DNA of 64,000 nt, taken from positions 1,054,001 through 1,118,000 of the forward strand of contig NZ_LR131273.1 in NCBI RefSeq assembly GCF_900631615.1, in the 5' to 3' direction. Positions 54,715 to 63,899 of the stretch are shown piece by piece; the stretch's first letter is position 1, and every line of letters starts with the position of its first letter. Under the pieces are notes generated by a model. It was given only the letters and a program-made list of their open reading frames with translations, was not told where the DNA came from and made no database searches. Source of the DNA: Tsukamurella paurometabola. Lineage in GTDB: Bacteria; Actinomycetota; Actinomycetes; Mycobacteriales; Mycobacteriaceae. Both the position numbers and the translations under genes were made by a program.

Positions 54715-55215
54715 TCAGCGGAGGAGCGTGGCGGTGGCGGCGTCGAGGATCGGGCGGCGCTGCGCGGACGGGGCCTCCCAGAGCTTCCCGGTGAGGCCTT
54801 CCAGGGCCGCGACCTTGGGTTCCAGCTCGCCCAGCGCCTTCGTCCGCTCTTCGCCCGACAGCTGGGCGGCGGCGATGATGCGGTCGTCGAGCGCGAAGAC
54901 CGCGTCGTCGAGGGCGGCGAGGTCGGACTCGGGCCCGTTGATCGCGGAGTCGGCGGGCGGCGGGACGGCCGGGGCGAAGGCGCCGCGGTGCACGTCGGCG
55001 ATGGCGTAGCGCGTGCGCTGGTGCAGGAGCGCCTCGGTGGAGGTGGCGTTCGCCCACTCGGCGGGCGCGCGGCCCGGGCGGCCGGGGATGAGGTCGCCGG
55101 AGTTGGCGAAGTCCTTGATCCGCTTGTTGGAGTCGCGGAGGAACCACACGACGCCGATGAGCAGGAGCACGGCCACCACCGCGACCACGGCGACGACCAC
55201 GATGCCGAAGGTCAT
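54715..55215 (-). CDS. Membrane-anchored hypothetical protein
   Basis: 166 residues. One N-terminal helix (IVVVAVVAVVAVLLLIGVVWFL) anchors a cytoplasmic or periplasmic helical domain (AALDDAVFALDDRIIAAAQL, LGELEPKVAALEGLTGKLW). No family is recognised beyond actinobacterial hypotheticals. It overlaps the CoA-binding protein gene upstream by four bases (ATGA), so they are co-translated. Confidence 0.72.
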   Translation of the reverse strand: MTFGIVVVAVVAVVAVLLLIGVVWFLRDSNKRIKDFANSGDLIPGRPGRAPAEWANATSTEALLHQRTRYAIADVHRGAFAPAVPPPADSAINGPESDLAALDDAVFALDDRIIAAAQLSGEERTKALGELEPKVAALEGLTGKLWEAPSAQRRPILDAATATLLR

Positions 55216-55634
55216 GCGCCCCTCCTGGAGATCCGCGTGCGGCGCTGTTCGATGATGAGGCAGCGGTCCTCGACGTAGAGCAGCCCGGCGGATTCGGCGA
55301 TCTCGCGCGCCTCCGCGGAACGGATGCCCAGCTGCAGCCAGAGCGCCGTCGCCCCGGCCGCGACGGCCTGCCGCGCGATCTCGGGCGTCTGCTCCGAGGG
55401 CCGGAAGACGTCGACCAGGCCGACCTGTTCCGGCACATCGGCCAGGGTGCGATACACCCGCTCGCCGAGGATCTCGTCGGCGTGCGGGTTGACCGGGATG
55501 ATCCGCCAGCCGCGGTTCTGCATGTACGCGGGCACGTCGTGCGCGGCCTTCGCCGGGTCGGCGCTGGCCCCGACCACCGTGATGGTGTCGTAGTCGCGCA
55601 GGATCTTCTCGATCGTCTGGTCCGTCGCGCTCAT
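55212..55634 (-). CDS. CoA-binding domain protein (YccU type)
   Basis: 140 residues with the CoA-binding Rossmann layout: TITVVGASADPAKAAHDVPAYMQNRGW near the start, IIPVNPHADEILGE, then VDVFRPSEQTPEIARQAVAAGATALWLQLGI. Proteins of this family bind CoA-like ligands without a known reaction. The ATG at 55634 was chosen; the longer frame runs into the intergenic region. It is the first gene of a pair with the anchored hypothetical. Confidence 0.88.
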   Translation of the reverse strand: MSATDQTIEKILRDYDTITVVGASADPAKAAHDVPAYMQNRGWRIIPVNPHADEILGERVYRTLADVPEQVGLVDVFRPSEQTPEIARQAVAAGATALWLQLGIRSAEAREIAESAGLLYVEDRCLIIEQRRTRISRRGA

Positions 55635-55663
55635 GACCTCAGTGTAGGACGGCCGCAACGACG

Positions 55664-55704
55664 TCGGGCCGTCCACGTGCGTTCGCAGCACGTGGACGGC
55701 CCGA
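55664..55704 (-). terminator. Terminator after fadA2
   Basis: Arms of 17 bases (TCGGGCCGTCCACGTGC and its complement) around GTTCGCA lie 16 bp after the fadA2 stop on the minus strand. This separates fadA2 from the CoA-binding gene. Confidence 0.8.
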
Positions 55705-55719
55705 GGTGCCGTTGGGGAA

Positions 55720-57003
55720 TCAGCCCTCGATGATGGCGGTGATGCCCTGCCCGCCGGCGGCGCAGATCGAGATCAGCGCGCGACCGCCGCCGTTCTCCTT
55801 GATCTGCTTCGCGGTCGAGGCCACGATGCGGCCGCCGGTCGCGGCGAACGGATGCCCGGCCGCCAGCGACGAGCCGTTGACGTTGAGCTTGCTCCGGTCG
55901 ATCGACCCGAGCGGCTTGTCCAGGCCCAGCCGGTCCTTGCAGTACTCCGGCGACTCCCACGCCTGCAGGGTGGCGAGGACGACGGAGGCGAAGGCCTCGT
56001 GGATCTCGTAGAAGTCGAAGTCCTGCAGCGTGAGCCCGTTGCGCGCCAGCAGCTTCGGCACGGCGTAGGTCGGCGCCATGAGCAGGCCGTCCTTGCCGCC
56101 CACGTAGTCCACCGCCGCGTACTCGACGTCCTTGAGGTAGGCGAGCACGGGCAGGCCGCGCTCGGCCGCCCACTCGTCCGAGGACAGCAGCACCGTCGAC
56201 GCGCCGTCGGTGAGGGGCGTCGAGTTGCCGGCCGTCATGGTCGCATCGCCCAGCGAGACGCCGAAGACGGGCTTGAGCGTGGCGAGCTTCTCGACCGAGC
56301 TGTTCGGGCGCAGGTTGTCGTCGCGGGTCAGGCCCAGGTACGGGGTGATCAGGTCCTCGAAGAAGCCGCGGTCGTAGGCCGCCGCCATGTTCGTGTGGCT
56401 GAGGTACGCCAGCTCGTCCTGCTCGGCGCGCGAGACACCCATCTCCTTGGCGGTGATGGCGGCGTGCTCGCCCATCGACATGCCGGTGCGGGGCTCCCCG
56501 TTGCGGGGGATGTCGATGCCCAGGTTGGCGGGGAGCTTGCCGACCAGCTTGAGGCGGTCGACGGTGCTCGACGCGCGGTTGAGCTCGAGCATCACCTTGC
56601 GCATGCCCTCCGAGACGCCGATCGGGGCGTCCGAGGTGGTGTCCACGCCGCCGCCGACGGCCGCCTCGTAGCGGCCGAGCTGGATGCCCTGGGCGGCGGC
56701 GTTGATCGCCTGGAGGCCGGTGGCGCAGGCCTGCTGCACGTCGAAGGCCGGGGTGTACGGGCTGAGCGGGCTGCCGAGCACCGACTCACGGATCAGGTTG
56801 AAGTCACGGCTGTGCTTGAGCACGGCGCCACCGACGACGGCGCCCAGCTGCTCACCCTGCAGGTTGAAGCGGCTCACGAGACCATTGAGCGCAGCGGTGA
56901 ACATGTCCTGGTTGCTGGCCTTCGCGTACGCACGGTCCGAACGCGCGAAGGGGATCCGGTTACCGCCGAGGATGGCGACCGGACGGGTTTCGATGTTTGC
57001 CAC
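55720..57003 (-). CDS. fadA2: Acetyl-CoA acyltransferase (thiolase) FadA2
   Basis: 427 residues. The thiolase triad is complete: Cys93 in QQACATG, His in [11 protein letters not shown] near 380 and Cys in SICAAGGQG near 414. The opening [19 protein letters not shown] and length match mycobacterial FadA2 (Rv0243). It cleaves 3-ketoacyl-CoA in beta-oxidation or condenses acetyl-CoA units in reverse. It is divergent from fabG4 across an operator of the fatty-acid type. Confidence 0.94.
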   Translation of the reverse strand: MANIETRPVAILGGNRIPFARSDRAYAKASNQDMFTAALNGLVSRFNLQGEQLGAVVGGAVLKHSRDFNLIRESVLGSPLSPYTPAFDVQQACATGLQAINAAAQGIQLGRYEAAVGGGVDTTSDAPIGVSEGMRKVMLELNRASSTVDRLKLVGKLPANLGIDIPRNGEPRTGMSMGEHAAITAKEMGVSRAEQDELAYLSHTNMAAAYDRGFFEDLITPYLGLTRDDNLRPNSSVEKLATLKPVFGVSLGDATMTAGNSTPLTDGASTVLLSSDEWAAERGLPVLAYLKDVEYAAVDYVGGKDGLLMAPTYAVPKLLARNGLTLQDFDFYEIHEAFASVVLATLQAWESPEYCKDRLGLDKPLGSIDRSKLNVNGSSLAAGHPFAATGGRIVASTAKQIKENGGGRALISICAAGGQGITAIIEG

Positions 57004-57045
57004 GGGTTTCTCCCAGTGATCGAGGGTTGCTACTACCGAGTATTC

Positions 57046-57059
57046 TTACTCTGGAGTAA
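57046..57059. promoter_or_regulatory. TTACY-N4-RGTAA operator between fadA2 and fabG4
   Basis: TTACTCTGGAGTAA, extended by C and G to 16 bp, lies in the 105-bp divergent gap: 43 bp from fadA2 and 50 bp from fabG4. One site could control both directions. Confidence 0.8.
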
Positions 57060-57108
57060 GTTGCTTGTCGATAGCCTATCGGAACCCCACACGGATGAGG
57101 TACCCCAC

Positions 57109-58467
57109 ATGCCTGATGCACCCAGCACGGACTTCTACGCGGCCTTCGTGAAGTCGGGCCCCGGCTCCTTCCTGGCCAGCCGCCTCGGCCTGCCCCAGCC
57201 GCCCGTCCTGCGCCGCTACCAGGCCGGTAAGCCCGCGCTCGCCGGCCCCGTCCTCCTCGGCGGCAAGGGCCGCCTCGTCGAGCCCGTCCGCGAGCTGCTC
57301 GCGGACTACGACCTCGTCGTCAACAACGGCGGCGCCCGCGGCGCCGAGAAGCTGGGCGGCGCGGTCTTCGACGCCACCGGCATCACGTCGATCGACGAGC
57401 TCGTCGGGCTGTACGAGTTCTTCGGCCCGCAGATCCGCTCCCTCGGCAACAGCGCCCGCCTCGTGGTGCTCGGCACCACCCCGGAGCTCATCGAGGACAT
57501 CGACGAGCACATCGTGCAGCGCGCGCTCGAGGGCTTCACCCGCTCCGTCGCCAAGGAGCTCCGCGACGGCGCCACCGCCCAGCTCGTCTACGTGCACCCG
57601 GACGCCGCCACCGGCGCCTCGGGCCTGGCCTCGACGCTGCGCTTCCTCCTGTCGGGCAAGTCGGCCTACGTCGACGCGCAGGTCATCCGCATCACCGACA
57701 AGGACGCCACCGCGCCCGCCGACTGGGACAAGCCGCTCGCCGGCAAGGTCGCGCTGGTCACCGGTGCCGCCCGCGGCATCGGCGCCACCATCGCCGAGGT
57801 CCTCTCGCGCGACGGTGCCCACGTCATCGCCGCCGACATCCCCGCCGCCGGCGAGGCTCTGTCCGCCGTCGCGAACAAGGTCGGCGGCACGGCGCTGCCC
57901 CTCGACGTGACCGCCGAGGACGCCGGCAAGAAGGTCGCCGAGCTGGTGAAGTCGCGCCACAGCGGCCTCGACATCGTCGTCAACAACGCCGGTATCACCC
58001 GCGACAAGCTGCTCGCCAACATGGACGAGGGCCGCTGGAACTCGGTCATGGCCGTCAACCTCAAGGCGCCGAAGCAACTGGTCGACGACCTGCTCGCCGA
58101 AGACGCGCTGAACGAGGGCGGCGCCGTCGTCGACGTCTCGTCGATCGCCGGCATCGCGGGCAACCGCGGCCAGACCAACTACGGCGCGACCAAGGCCGGC
58201 GTCATCGGCATCGTCGACGCCTACACCCCCGTCCTGGCGGAGAAGAACATCACCATCAACGCCGTGGCCCCCGGTTTCATCGAGACCGCCATGACCGCGG
58301 CGATCCCGCTGGCGACCCGCCAGGCCGGCCGTCTCATGAACTCGCTGCAGCAGGGTGGCCAGACGGTCGACGTGGCCGAGACCATCTCCTACTTCGCCTC
58401 GCCCGCCTCTGCGGCCGTGACCGGCAACGTCGTGCGCGTGTGCGGGCAGAGCCTGCTGGGGGCCTGA
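57109..58467 (+). CDS. fabG4: 3-oxoacyl-ACP/CoA reductase FabG4 (two-domain high-molecular-weight FabG)
   Basis: 452 residues. The N-terminal 200 are a degenerate flavodoxin-like domain, as in mycobacterial FabG4. The C-terminal SDR has [16 protein letters not shown] near 222, NNAG and catalytic Tyr358-Lys362 (YGATK), and ends with the GQSLLGA-type tail. It uses NAD(H) on 3-oxoacyl-CoA in mycobacteria. It overlaps the htdX region by only a two-base gap, so the two form an operon, as in Rv0241c-Rv0242c. Confidence 0.93.
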   Translation: MPDAPSTDFYAAFVKSGPGSFLASRLGLPQPPVLRRYQAGKPALAGPVLLGGKGRLVEPVRELLADYDLVVNNGGARGAEKLGGAVFDATGITSIDELVGLYEFFGPQIRSLGNSARLVVLGTTPELIEDIDEHIVQRALEGFTRSVAKELRDGATAQLVYVHPDAATGASGLASTLRFLLSGKSAYVDAQVIRITDKDATAPADWDKPLAGKVALVTGAARGIGATIAEVLSRDGAHVIAADIPAAGEALSAVANKVGGTALPLDVTAEDAGKKVAELVKSRHSGLDIVVNNAGITRDKLLANMDEGRWNSVMAVNLKAPKQLVDDLLAEDALNEGGAVVDVSSIAGIAGNRGQTNYGATKAGVIGIVDAYTPVLAEKNITINAVAPGFIETAMTAAIPLATRQAGRLMNSLQQGGQTVDVAETISYFASPASAAVTGNVVRVCGQSLLGA

Positions 58468-58469
58468 TC

Positions 58470-59360
58470 ATGGGCACCAAGACCACCGTGCTGCAGGCGC
58501 CGCCGTCGAGCCTGTCCGTGCTCACGCGCGGGCTGCGCGGCATCCTGCCCGTGATCGGCAAGCAGGGGCCGCTCAAGCCGGAGACCCCGCTGCCGGACCG
58601 GACCGTCGAGCTCACCGTCGACGTGGATCCCGTGCGGGTCGGCGAGTACTGCGACGCCGTCGGACTGAAGAACACCGGCGAGGTGCCCGTGATGTACCTC
58701 TACGTGCTCTCCTTCCCGCTGATCATGGACCTGTTCCTGGCCGACGACTTCCCCGCCGCCGCGGTGGGTTCGGTGCACGTGGAGAACACGATCACGCGGC
58801 GCCGACGGGTGGAGCCGGGCGAGAAGCTCACGCTGCGCACCTCCGTGGGCAACCTGCGCGAGCACCGCAAGGGCATGCTCATCGACTTCACCACCGAGTT
58901 CACCGACGCCTCGGGCGCATCGGTGGCCTCCGAGGTGTCGACGATGCTGATCCAGCAGAAGACGTCGCTCTCGGGCGAGCCGTCGGGCCCCGCGCCGAAG
59001 GAGGGCCGCCCCGGCGCCCCCGACGCGCTGCTCTCGGCCGACGGTGCGCTCATCCGCCGGTACGCCGGGGTGAGCGGCGACCGGAACCCGATCCACATGT
59101 CGCCGCTCGGCGGCAAGGCGTTCGGCTTCCCGTCGTCGATCGCGCACGGCGCGTGGACGGCCGCGGCGATGCTGCGCGTCGTCGAGGGGCACATCCCCGG
59201 CGCGGTCGTGCACCACGTGCGCTTCGGCCGTCCGGTGATCCTGCCGGCGAAGATCGGCCTGTACGTGACGCGCGACGAGGCCACCGGCGGCACCGAGATC
59301 GTCGCCAAGGACCTCAAGAAGGGCTTCCCGCACGTGACGGCCACCGTCACGCCGCTCTAG
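58470..59360 (+). CDS. htdX: MaoC-like 3-hydroxyacyl dehydratase HtdX
   Basis: 296 residues forming a double hot-dog. The hydratase motif is in the C-terminal half: RYAGVSGDRNPIHMSPLGGKAFGFP with the catalytic Asp/His pair, then AHGAWTAA. The N-terminal half holds the degenerate copy. It interconverts 3-hydroxyacyl and enoyl thioesters. ATG 58470 is two bases after the fabG4 stop. A UUCG-capped terminator follows. Confidence 0.9.
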   Translation: MGTKTTVLQAPPSSLSVLTRGLRGILPVIGKQGPLKPETPLPDRTVELTVDVDPVRVGEYCDAVGLKNTGEVPVMYLYVLSFPLIMDLFLADDFPAAAVGSVHVENTITRRRRVEPGEKLTLRTSVGNLREHRKGMLIDFTTEFTDASGASVASEVSTMLIQQKTSLSGEPSGPAPKEGRPGAPDALLSADGALIRRYAGVSGDRNPIHMSPLGGKAFGFPSSIAHGAWTAAAMLRVVEGHIPGAVVHHVRFGRPVILPAKIGLYVTRDEATGGTEIVAKDLKKGFPHVTATVTPL

Positions 59361-59371
59361 TCGCCCCTGTT

Positions 59372-59412
59372 CGACGGTGCCCGCCCGGCTTCGGCCGTGG
59401 CGGGCACCGTCG
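59372..59412 (+). terminator. UUCG-capped terminator after htdX
   Basis: Fourteen-base arms (CGACGGTGCCCGCC) continue into CGGC-TTCG-GCCG with one bulged T. The outer arms contain the GACGGTGC octamer and its complement. It ends the fabG4-htdX operon. Confidence 0.85.
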
Positions 59413-59471
59413 TCTCCGGGCTCGCGCGCCGGCCCCGTCCGGGCGACGAGGGACACTGATCGTTCAGAAGA

Positions 59472-59552
59472 GCCATGCGCGGCACGCATACCCCGCGTCT
59501 TTGCAGGTCAAGGACGTTTTCAACCATACCGGCCATGCGTCACTCACATTTC
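59472..59552. repeat. Paired-hairpin intergenic repeat, copy E
   Basis: GCCATGCG-CGGCA-CGCATACC (59472-59492) and GCCATGCG-TCACT-CACATTTC (59532-59552, right half decayed) have centres 60 bp apart. The linker (TTTGCAGGTCAAGGACGTTTTC) aligns with that of copy A in shorter blocks: GCAG-TCA and CGTTT. Confidence 0.7.
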
Positions 59553-59572
59553 TCTTGCCGTACTCTCAATTC

Positions 59573-60142
59573 ATGTTGATAGATCGAGAGCGCGAACGAC
59601 GCGACTGGACTCAGGTGGGCTACGTCCTGGCACTGTTCGTCCTGGTCGATACCGCGTCGTGGCTGTGGGCGTGGACCTTCCCGGAGAACCTCGGCCTTCT
59701 CGCGTTGTCGTTCGTCGGCGGCGTGGCGCTGATCGTCCTCTGGCTGGCATACCTGGCCGTCTGGTTCCGCAGGGTCCGCCGGTTCACCTGGCAACTCCTG
59801 ATCATCCCGGTCATCGGCCTGTGCGCGGTGGCCCTGCGCCTGACGAACGCGGTGCCGGACGCTCGCTGGGCCTACGACGAACCGCGCCTCAGAGCCGCGG
59901 CGGAGCAGGTGCTCACGGACCCTCGGGCCGAGTTCTACGACAACCGAGATCGGTCGATCGGCACCCAGGAGGTGTACGCCACCTCAAAGGAGGACGGCGT
60001 CGTGCGGTTCTCCATCTATGGCAACACGATCAGCACCACCCGACTCGCCTACCACCCCGAGGGCGCGACCCCGACCGACGCGACTCGGACCAGGGTCACG
60101 CACCTCGCCGGTCGGTGGTGGATGGAGACGTCCAGCGACTAG
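59573..60142 (+). CDS. Membrane protein of unknown function
   Basis: 189 residues. Three helices (VGYVLALFVLVDTASWLWAW, LGLLALSFVGGVALIVLWLA, WQLLIIPVIGLCAVALRL) are followed by a soluble C-terminal domain of about 85 residues with a beta-like pattern ending RVTHLAGRWWMETSSD. No family is recognised. Codon use and AT content are slightly different from neighbours. It lies between htdX and the TetR gene, where mycobacteria carry vapBC, so it may be a later insertion. Confidence 0.65.
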   Translation: MLIDRERERRDWTQVGYVLALFVLVDTASWLWAWTFPENLGLLALSFVGGVALIVLWLAYLAVWFRRVRRFTWQLLIIPVIGLCAVALRLTNAVPDARWAYDEPRLRAAAEQVLTDPRAEFYDNRDRSIGTQEVYATSKEDGVVRFSIYGNTISTTRLAYHPEGATPTDATRTRVTHLAGRWWMETSSD

Positions 60143-60155
60143 CGCGGTGTCGCCA

Positions 60156-60190
60156 GGGCATGCGTCAGACGCATCGCTGCGCGGAGCGAC
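60156..60190. repeat. Single ATGCG-N5-CGCAT hairpin, copy F
   Basis: GCATGCG-TCAGA-CGCATCG then CTGCGCGGAGCGACT. It shares its tail with copy D and lies between convergent genes. Confidence 0.6.
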
Positions 60191-60250
60191 TGCACAGCCC
60201 GCCGCACCCGGGCAGCCGCCCACCCGGTTCGACCGCACACCGTCGGACGA

Positions 60251-60847
60251 CTACTCCGGGCGTTCGCCGCGGATGCCGCCCCAGAGGAACGAGGTCATGA
60301 TCTCGACGGCACGGTCGAGCTCGACCTTGCCGGTGGCCAGACGGTCCGCGATCGCCTCACCGGAGCCGACGAGGGCGACGGCGTACATCTCGAAGTCGGT
60401 GTCCTCGGGCGCGTACTTGGCGGCCTCGCGGAGCAGGATCGCGGTCATCTCGACCACGCGCTCCCGGTTGACCTCCGTCAGGGCCGCGAACGCCGCCTGG
60501 CCGGTCGCCTCGCGGTAGATCACGCGCCAGGCGTCCCGGTTCTGATCGACGTACTTGAGGAACCCGGCGATCACCGAACGCAGGCGCTGCAGGGGCGGCA
60601 ACGTGGGGCTGGCGTCGAATTCGATGCTGCGCATGAACCGGCCGGCCTCCCGCGTGACACAGGCGGCGAACAACTCGTCCTTCGACCCGTAGTACAGGTA
60701 CAGCATCGGCTTGCTGATCTGCGCCTCGCGGGCCACCGCGTCCATCGACGTCTCGTAGAAGCCGTTGCGCGAGAACACCTTGATGGCGGCGTCCAGCATC
60801 TGCTGCTCGCGCACCGCGCGCGGCAAACGCTTCGTCCCACCGGCCAT
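60251..60847 (-). CDS. TetR-family regulator, probable controller of the fatty-acid regulon
   Basis: 198 residues. The helix-turn-helix is SMDAVAREAQISKPMLYLYYGSKDELF at about 34-60. The C-terminal domain has the TetR_C layout with AFAALTEVNRERVVEM. It corresponds to M. tuberculosis Rv0238, next to lpqI there too. Its own promoter holds two TTACY-N4-RGTAA sites, and the same sites stand before etfD, fadE5 and fadA2/fabG4. I infer it is the regulator that binds them, with an acyl-CoA as a likely effector. Confidence 0.9.
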   Translation of the reverse strand: MAGGTKRLPRAVREQQMLDAAIKVFSRNGFYETSMDAVAREAQISKPMLYLYYGSKDELFAACVTREAGRFMRSIEFDASPTLPPLQRLRSVIAGFLKYVDQNRDAWRVIYREATGQAAFAALTEVNRERVVEMTAILLREAAKYAPEDTDFEMYAVALVGSGEAIADRLATGKVELDRAVEIMTSFLWGGIRGERPE

Positions 60848-60858
60848 CTGCGTCCTCC

Positions 60859-60903
60859 TTACTCTCGAGTCAGATCCTAGCCCACGAGGTTACTCGCAAG
60901 TAA
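60859..60903. promoter_or_regulatory. Two TTACY-N4-RGTAA sites upstream of the TetR gene
   Basis: TTACTCTCGAGTCA (60859-60872, one mismatch) and TTACTCGCAAGTAA (60890-60903, perfect half-sites) lie between the lpqI stop and the TetR start. The first begins 12 bp from the ATG. This supports autoregulation. Confidence 0.75.
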
Positions 60904-60926
60904 GTTCCGGTGAAATCCGTTCGGAA

Positions 60927-62090
60927 TCAGCAGCGTACGGCGTGCTTCGCGCGAGCCACACGCAGCACCGAGTCGTCCAGCCGCTGCATCGTGATCCGCT
61001 TCGCCTTCACCGCGGCCTCCACGGCGTCGACGGCCGCGCTCAGCTGATCGGTCGAGATCCACAGGGCCACATCCGCGCCCGCCTCGAGCGACTTCGCGAC
61101 GGCCTGCGGCACGCTGAACCGGTCCGTGACCGCCTTCATCCCGGACAGATCGTCGGTGAAGATCGGCCCGTCGAAGGGCTTCGCGCCGTACCCGCTCCCC
61201 GTGCGCAGCAGCCGCATCGTCGCCGGGCTCAGGCTGGTCGGCAGGCCCGGCTCGGTGAGCCCCGGCACCGTCAGATGCCCCACCATCACGCCCGCGTCCC
61301 CCGCATCCACCGCGGCACGGAACGGCACGAGGTCCTTGGTCTTGAGCGCACTGAGCGGCGGCACGCTCACCCCGCCCCGATGCGAGTCGCCCGACGAGCT
61401 GCCGTGGCCCGGGAAGTGCTTGAACACCGGGTACACGCCACCGTCGCGCAGGCCCGCGGCGAAGGCCTGCGAGTACTTCACCACCACGGCGGGGTCGTCG
61501 GAGTAGGAGCGGTCGCCGATCACGGCGTCGTCGGGCTGGGCGGAGACGTCGGCATCGGGCGCGAAGTCCACGGTGATCCCCATCGACTTCAGCAGCTTCC
61601 CGGTGCGCGCGCCCTCGGCCCGCGCCTGCGGCACCGTCTTCGTGCGGGCCAGATCGCGCGCCGAGACGAGGTTCGCGCCGGGCACGCGGGAGACGCGGCC
61701 ACCCTCCTCGTCGACGGAGACCATCGCCGGGACCTTGCCCGCCTTCGCGACGGCCTGCAGGGTCCCGCCCGAGAACACCGACCTGTCGGTCCAGCTGCCG
61801 ATGAACACGCCGCCCACGCCCTGCTGCACGGCGCGCCGGGCGTCGGCCGCGTCCTTGACGCCGACCATGAGCAGCTGCCCGATCTTCTCCCGCACCGAGA
61901 GCTTCGCGAGGAAGTCCGCGCCGCAGGTCGCGGGGCGCCCGGGACCCGACGACGGTGCCGCCGACACCGCGGAGGACGGGGCCTGCGCCGCGGCCGTGGT
62001 CGAGGGCGGAGCGTCGGGGGTCGACGGGCCGCACGCCGCGACGCCCGCCGCGGCGATCACCAGGATCGTGAGGTTCCGAAACTTCTGCAT
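60927..62090 (-). CDS. lpqI: Lipoprotein LpqI, family 3 beta-N-acetylglucosaminidase
   Basis: 387 residues. The lipobox GVAAC (Cys20) follows a hydrophobic start, then an Ala/Ser/Pro linker. The glycoside hydrolase family 3 domain has the NagZ motifs KHFPGHGSSSGDSH (catalytic His loop) and the nucleophile Asp in FTDDLSGM. It acts outside the membrane on cell-wall fragments, removing GlcNAc during peptidoglycan turnover, as shown for mycobacterial LpqI. It is upstream of the TetR gene in the same direction. Confidence 0.93.
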   Translation of the reverse strand: MQKFRNLTILVIAAAGVAACGPSTPDAPPSTTAAAQAPSSAVSAAPSSGPGRPATCGADFLAKLSVREKIGQLLMVGVKDAADARRAVQQGVGGVFIGSWTDRSVFSGGTLQAVAKAGKVPAMVSVDEEGGRVSRVPGANLVSARDLARTKTVPQARAEGARTGKLLKSMGITVDFAPDADVSAQPDDAVIGDRSYSDDPAVVVKYSQAFAAGLRDGGVYPVFKHFPGHGSSSGDSHRGGVSVPPLSALKTKDLVPFRAAVDAGDAGVMVGHLTVPGLTEPGLPTSLSPATMRLLRTGSGYGAKPFDGPIFTDDLSGMKAVTDRFSVPQAVAKSLEAGADVALWISTDQLSAAVDAVEAAVKAKRITMQRLDDSVLRVARAKHAVRC

Positions 62091-62117
62091 CGGGGCCAGT
62101 CTGTCAGATCGGGTCGG

Positions 62118-63044
62118 CTATCGGGCCAGGCGAAGGAGCTTGCCCGTGAGCGTGGTCGCGTACAGGGCGGCGGCGTCCCAGCCGGGGCCGCGGCCGAACC
62201 GCACGGAGCTCACGCCGCGGTGCCCGGTGGCGATCGTGCACTGCGCGCCGGTCGCCGGGTCCAGCCGCACGACGGTCCCCGGCAGGTCGAGCGCGGCGTA
62301 GACGGCACCGTCGGGCCCGACCGTGAGGTCGTCGGCGAAGTGGCCCGGGCCGAACCCGGGCACCTCGTAGCGCCGCGGCCGGTCGGGGCGCGCGGGGTCG
62401 ATGGCGTAGAGGCCCGTGGTGACGGTGGTCGACGTCGAGGCCCAGAGGCGGCCGGAGGCACCGTCGAACCAGAGGCCGTTGACGGGCTCGCCGCGCAGCG
62501 CGAACGGCACGGGCGCGCCGCCGGGCGCGGTGGCGACGATCCCCTGCCGCGGGCCGAGGACGGTGGACGTCACGGCGCGACCGTCGGGCAGCAGCGCGAG
62601 GCCGTTCGGCATGGTCAGGCCGGACGCGACGGTGCGCGTCGCGCCCGTCGCGGGGTCCGCGACGGTCACCGTGCCATCGGTCTTCCCCAGCAGGCCCGAC
62701 GGCGCGCTGTTCGCCGTCGTGACGTGCACCGATCCGCCCCGCACCACGATCCCGCCCGGGTTCGGCAGGTCCACGACGGTGCGCAGGGCGCCGGGCGCGG
62801 TGCCCGCGAGCAGGCTCCCCTTCCCGGTCACCATGTTCTGCCGGGACAGGTAGACGGTTCCGGCGCCGTCGAAGGCGAGGTTCTCGAGCGTGCCGATGCC
62901 GGACCGGAGGACCGTCGTGCGCCACCCCGCGCAGGCGGTGGTCGACGGTGCCGCCGCCGCGGCCGCCGGGACCGCCGACGCGGCGGCGAGGACGGCGGCG
63001 GCGAACGCGGCGGAGCGGCGGGCGCGGGTGCGGTTTCTTCGCAT
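62118..63044 (-). CDS. Secreted SMP-30/gluconolactonase-like beta-propeller
   Basis: 308 residues with a cleavable signal (basic RRNRTRARRS, Ala-rich core, AAAAAP site). The rest is a six-blade propeller of the ScyD/SMP-30 type: GIGTLENLAFDGAGTVYLSR, GLTMPNGLALLPDGRAV, GPGHFADDLTVGPDGAVYAALD. The metal-site residues Asn and Asp of SMP-30 are at least partly present. The reaction is unknown. It is 27 bp from lpqI and in the same direction, so the two may be co-transcribed. Confidence 0.82.
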   Translation of the reverse strand: MRRNRTRARRSAAFAAAVLAAASAVPAAAAAAPSTTACAGWRTTVLRSGIGTLENLAFDGAGTVYLSRQNMVTGKGSLLAGTAPGALRTVVDLPNPGGIVVRGGSVHVTTANSAPSGLLGKTDGTVTVADPATGATRTVASGLTMPNGLALLPDGRAVTSTVLGPRQGIVATAPGGAPVPFALRGEPVNGLWFDGASGRLWASTSTTVTTGLYAIDPARPDRPRRYEVPGFGPGHFADDLTVGPDGAVYAALDLPGTVVRLDPATGAQCTIATGHRGVSSVRFGRGPGWDAAALYATTLTGKLLRLAR

Positions 63045-63187
63045 GACCGCAGTCTGGCAGGCCCGCGAAAACCAGCCCGGGACCGCCCTTCCGCGGCGCC
63101 GGACACGCCCCGACGTGCATCGTGCAACCGTGGCGTTTCGGCGTAACCTGGAGGCATCAGGTAACCGTGAAGATCGAGGTGATCCGC

Positions 63188-63688
63188 ATGAGTGTCCCCG
63201 TCAAGGTTCTGATCGCGTACGACGGTTCCGAGTCCTCCCAGCGCGCCGTGAAGTACGCCAGCAAGGTCCTCGCGCAGGGGCGCGACGCCGAGGCGATCGT
63301 CGTCACCGCGTGGGAGTCCACCATCCACCAGGCCGCCCGGCTGTCGGCGATGTCCGGGGTCGCGGGCGCCGGCGCCGCGGAGACCGCGCTCACCCGCGAG
63401 AGCGACGTGGTGCACGCCGAGGCGAAGAAGACCAACCAGCAGGGCGTCGACCTGGCGGCCGCCGCGGGCTTCACCGCGCACGGAGAACTGGTCGAAGTGT
63501 CCACCACGGTGTGGACGGCGCTCATCGCCGCGTCGGACACCTTCGACGTGGACGTGATCGTCTCCGGCAGCCGCGGGATCTCGGGCATCAAGGCGCTGTG
63601 GCATTCGTCCGTGTCGGAGCACGTGCTGCGCGGCTGCAAGCGGCCGGTCATGATCGTGCCGTCGGGCTGCGCCGAGCTGGACCTGTAG
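63188..63688 (+). CDS. Universal stress protein (UspA family)
   Basis: 166 residues, a single Usp domain: VLIAYDGSESSQRAVKYASKVL at the start and, at the end, the ATP-type loop GSRGISGIKALWHSSVSEHVL followed by VMIVPSG. The G-x2-G-x9-G(S/T) motif is near complete, which suggests nucleotide binding. ATG 63188 has GAGG eight bases upstream; a GTG nine bases before it is less likely. It is divergent from the SMP-30-like gene. Confidence 0.92.
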   Translation: MSVPVKVLIAYDGSESSQRAVKYASKVLAQGRDAEAIVVTAWESTIHQAARLSAMSGVAGAGAAETALTRESDVVHAEAKKTNQQGVDLAAAAGFTAHGELVEVSTTVWTALIAASDTFDVDVIVSGSRGISGIKALWHSSVSEHVLRGCKRPVMIVPSGCAELDL

Positions 63689-63698
63689 ACTTTCCCGC

Positions 63699-63899
63699 AT
63701 GGACCGCACCTCGATCATCGCCAGCGCCACCGCAGCGCTCGCCGGCATCGTCGTCGCCGTGGCCCTTGCACTGGTGAGCGGCGCGGCCGTCGGTCAGACG
63801 ACCCCGACCTCCGAGGTCTCCTCCGTGAACCCCGACAAGGGCTTCCTGCAGGGCTCGTCGAACTACGGCGAGCGCGACGACTCGGGTGCCAACAAGTAG
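63699..63899 (+). CDS. DUF2613 small membrane/secreted protein
   Basis: 66 residues: one helix (SATAALAGIVVAVALALVSGAAVG) and a short polar tail ending NYGERDDSGANK. The match to DUF2613 (M. tuberculosis Rv0236A) is by length, pattern and position directly before aftD. The function is unknown. Confidence 0.85.
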   Translation: MDRTSIIASATAALAGIVVAVALALVSGAAVGQTTPTSEVSSVNPDKGFLQGSSNYGERDDSGANK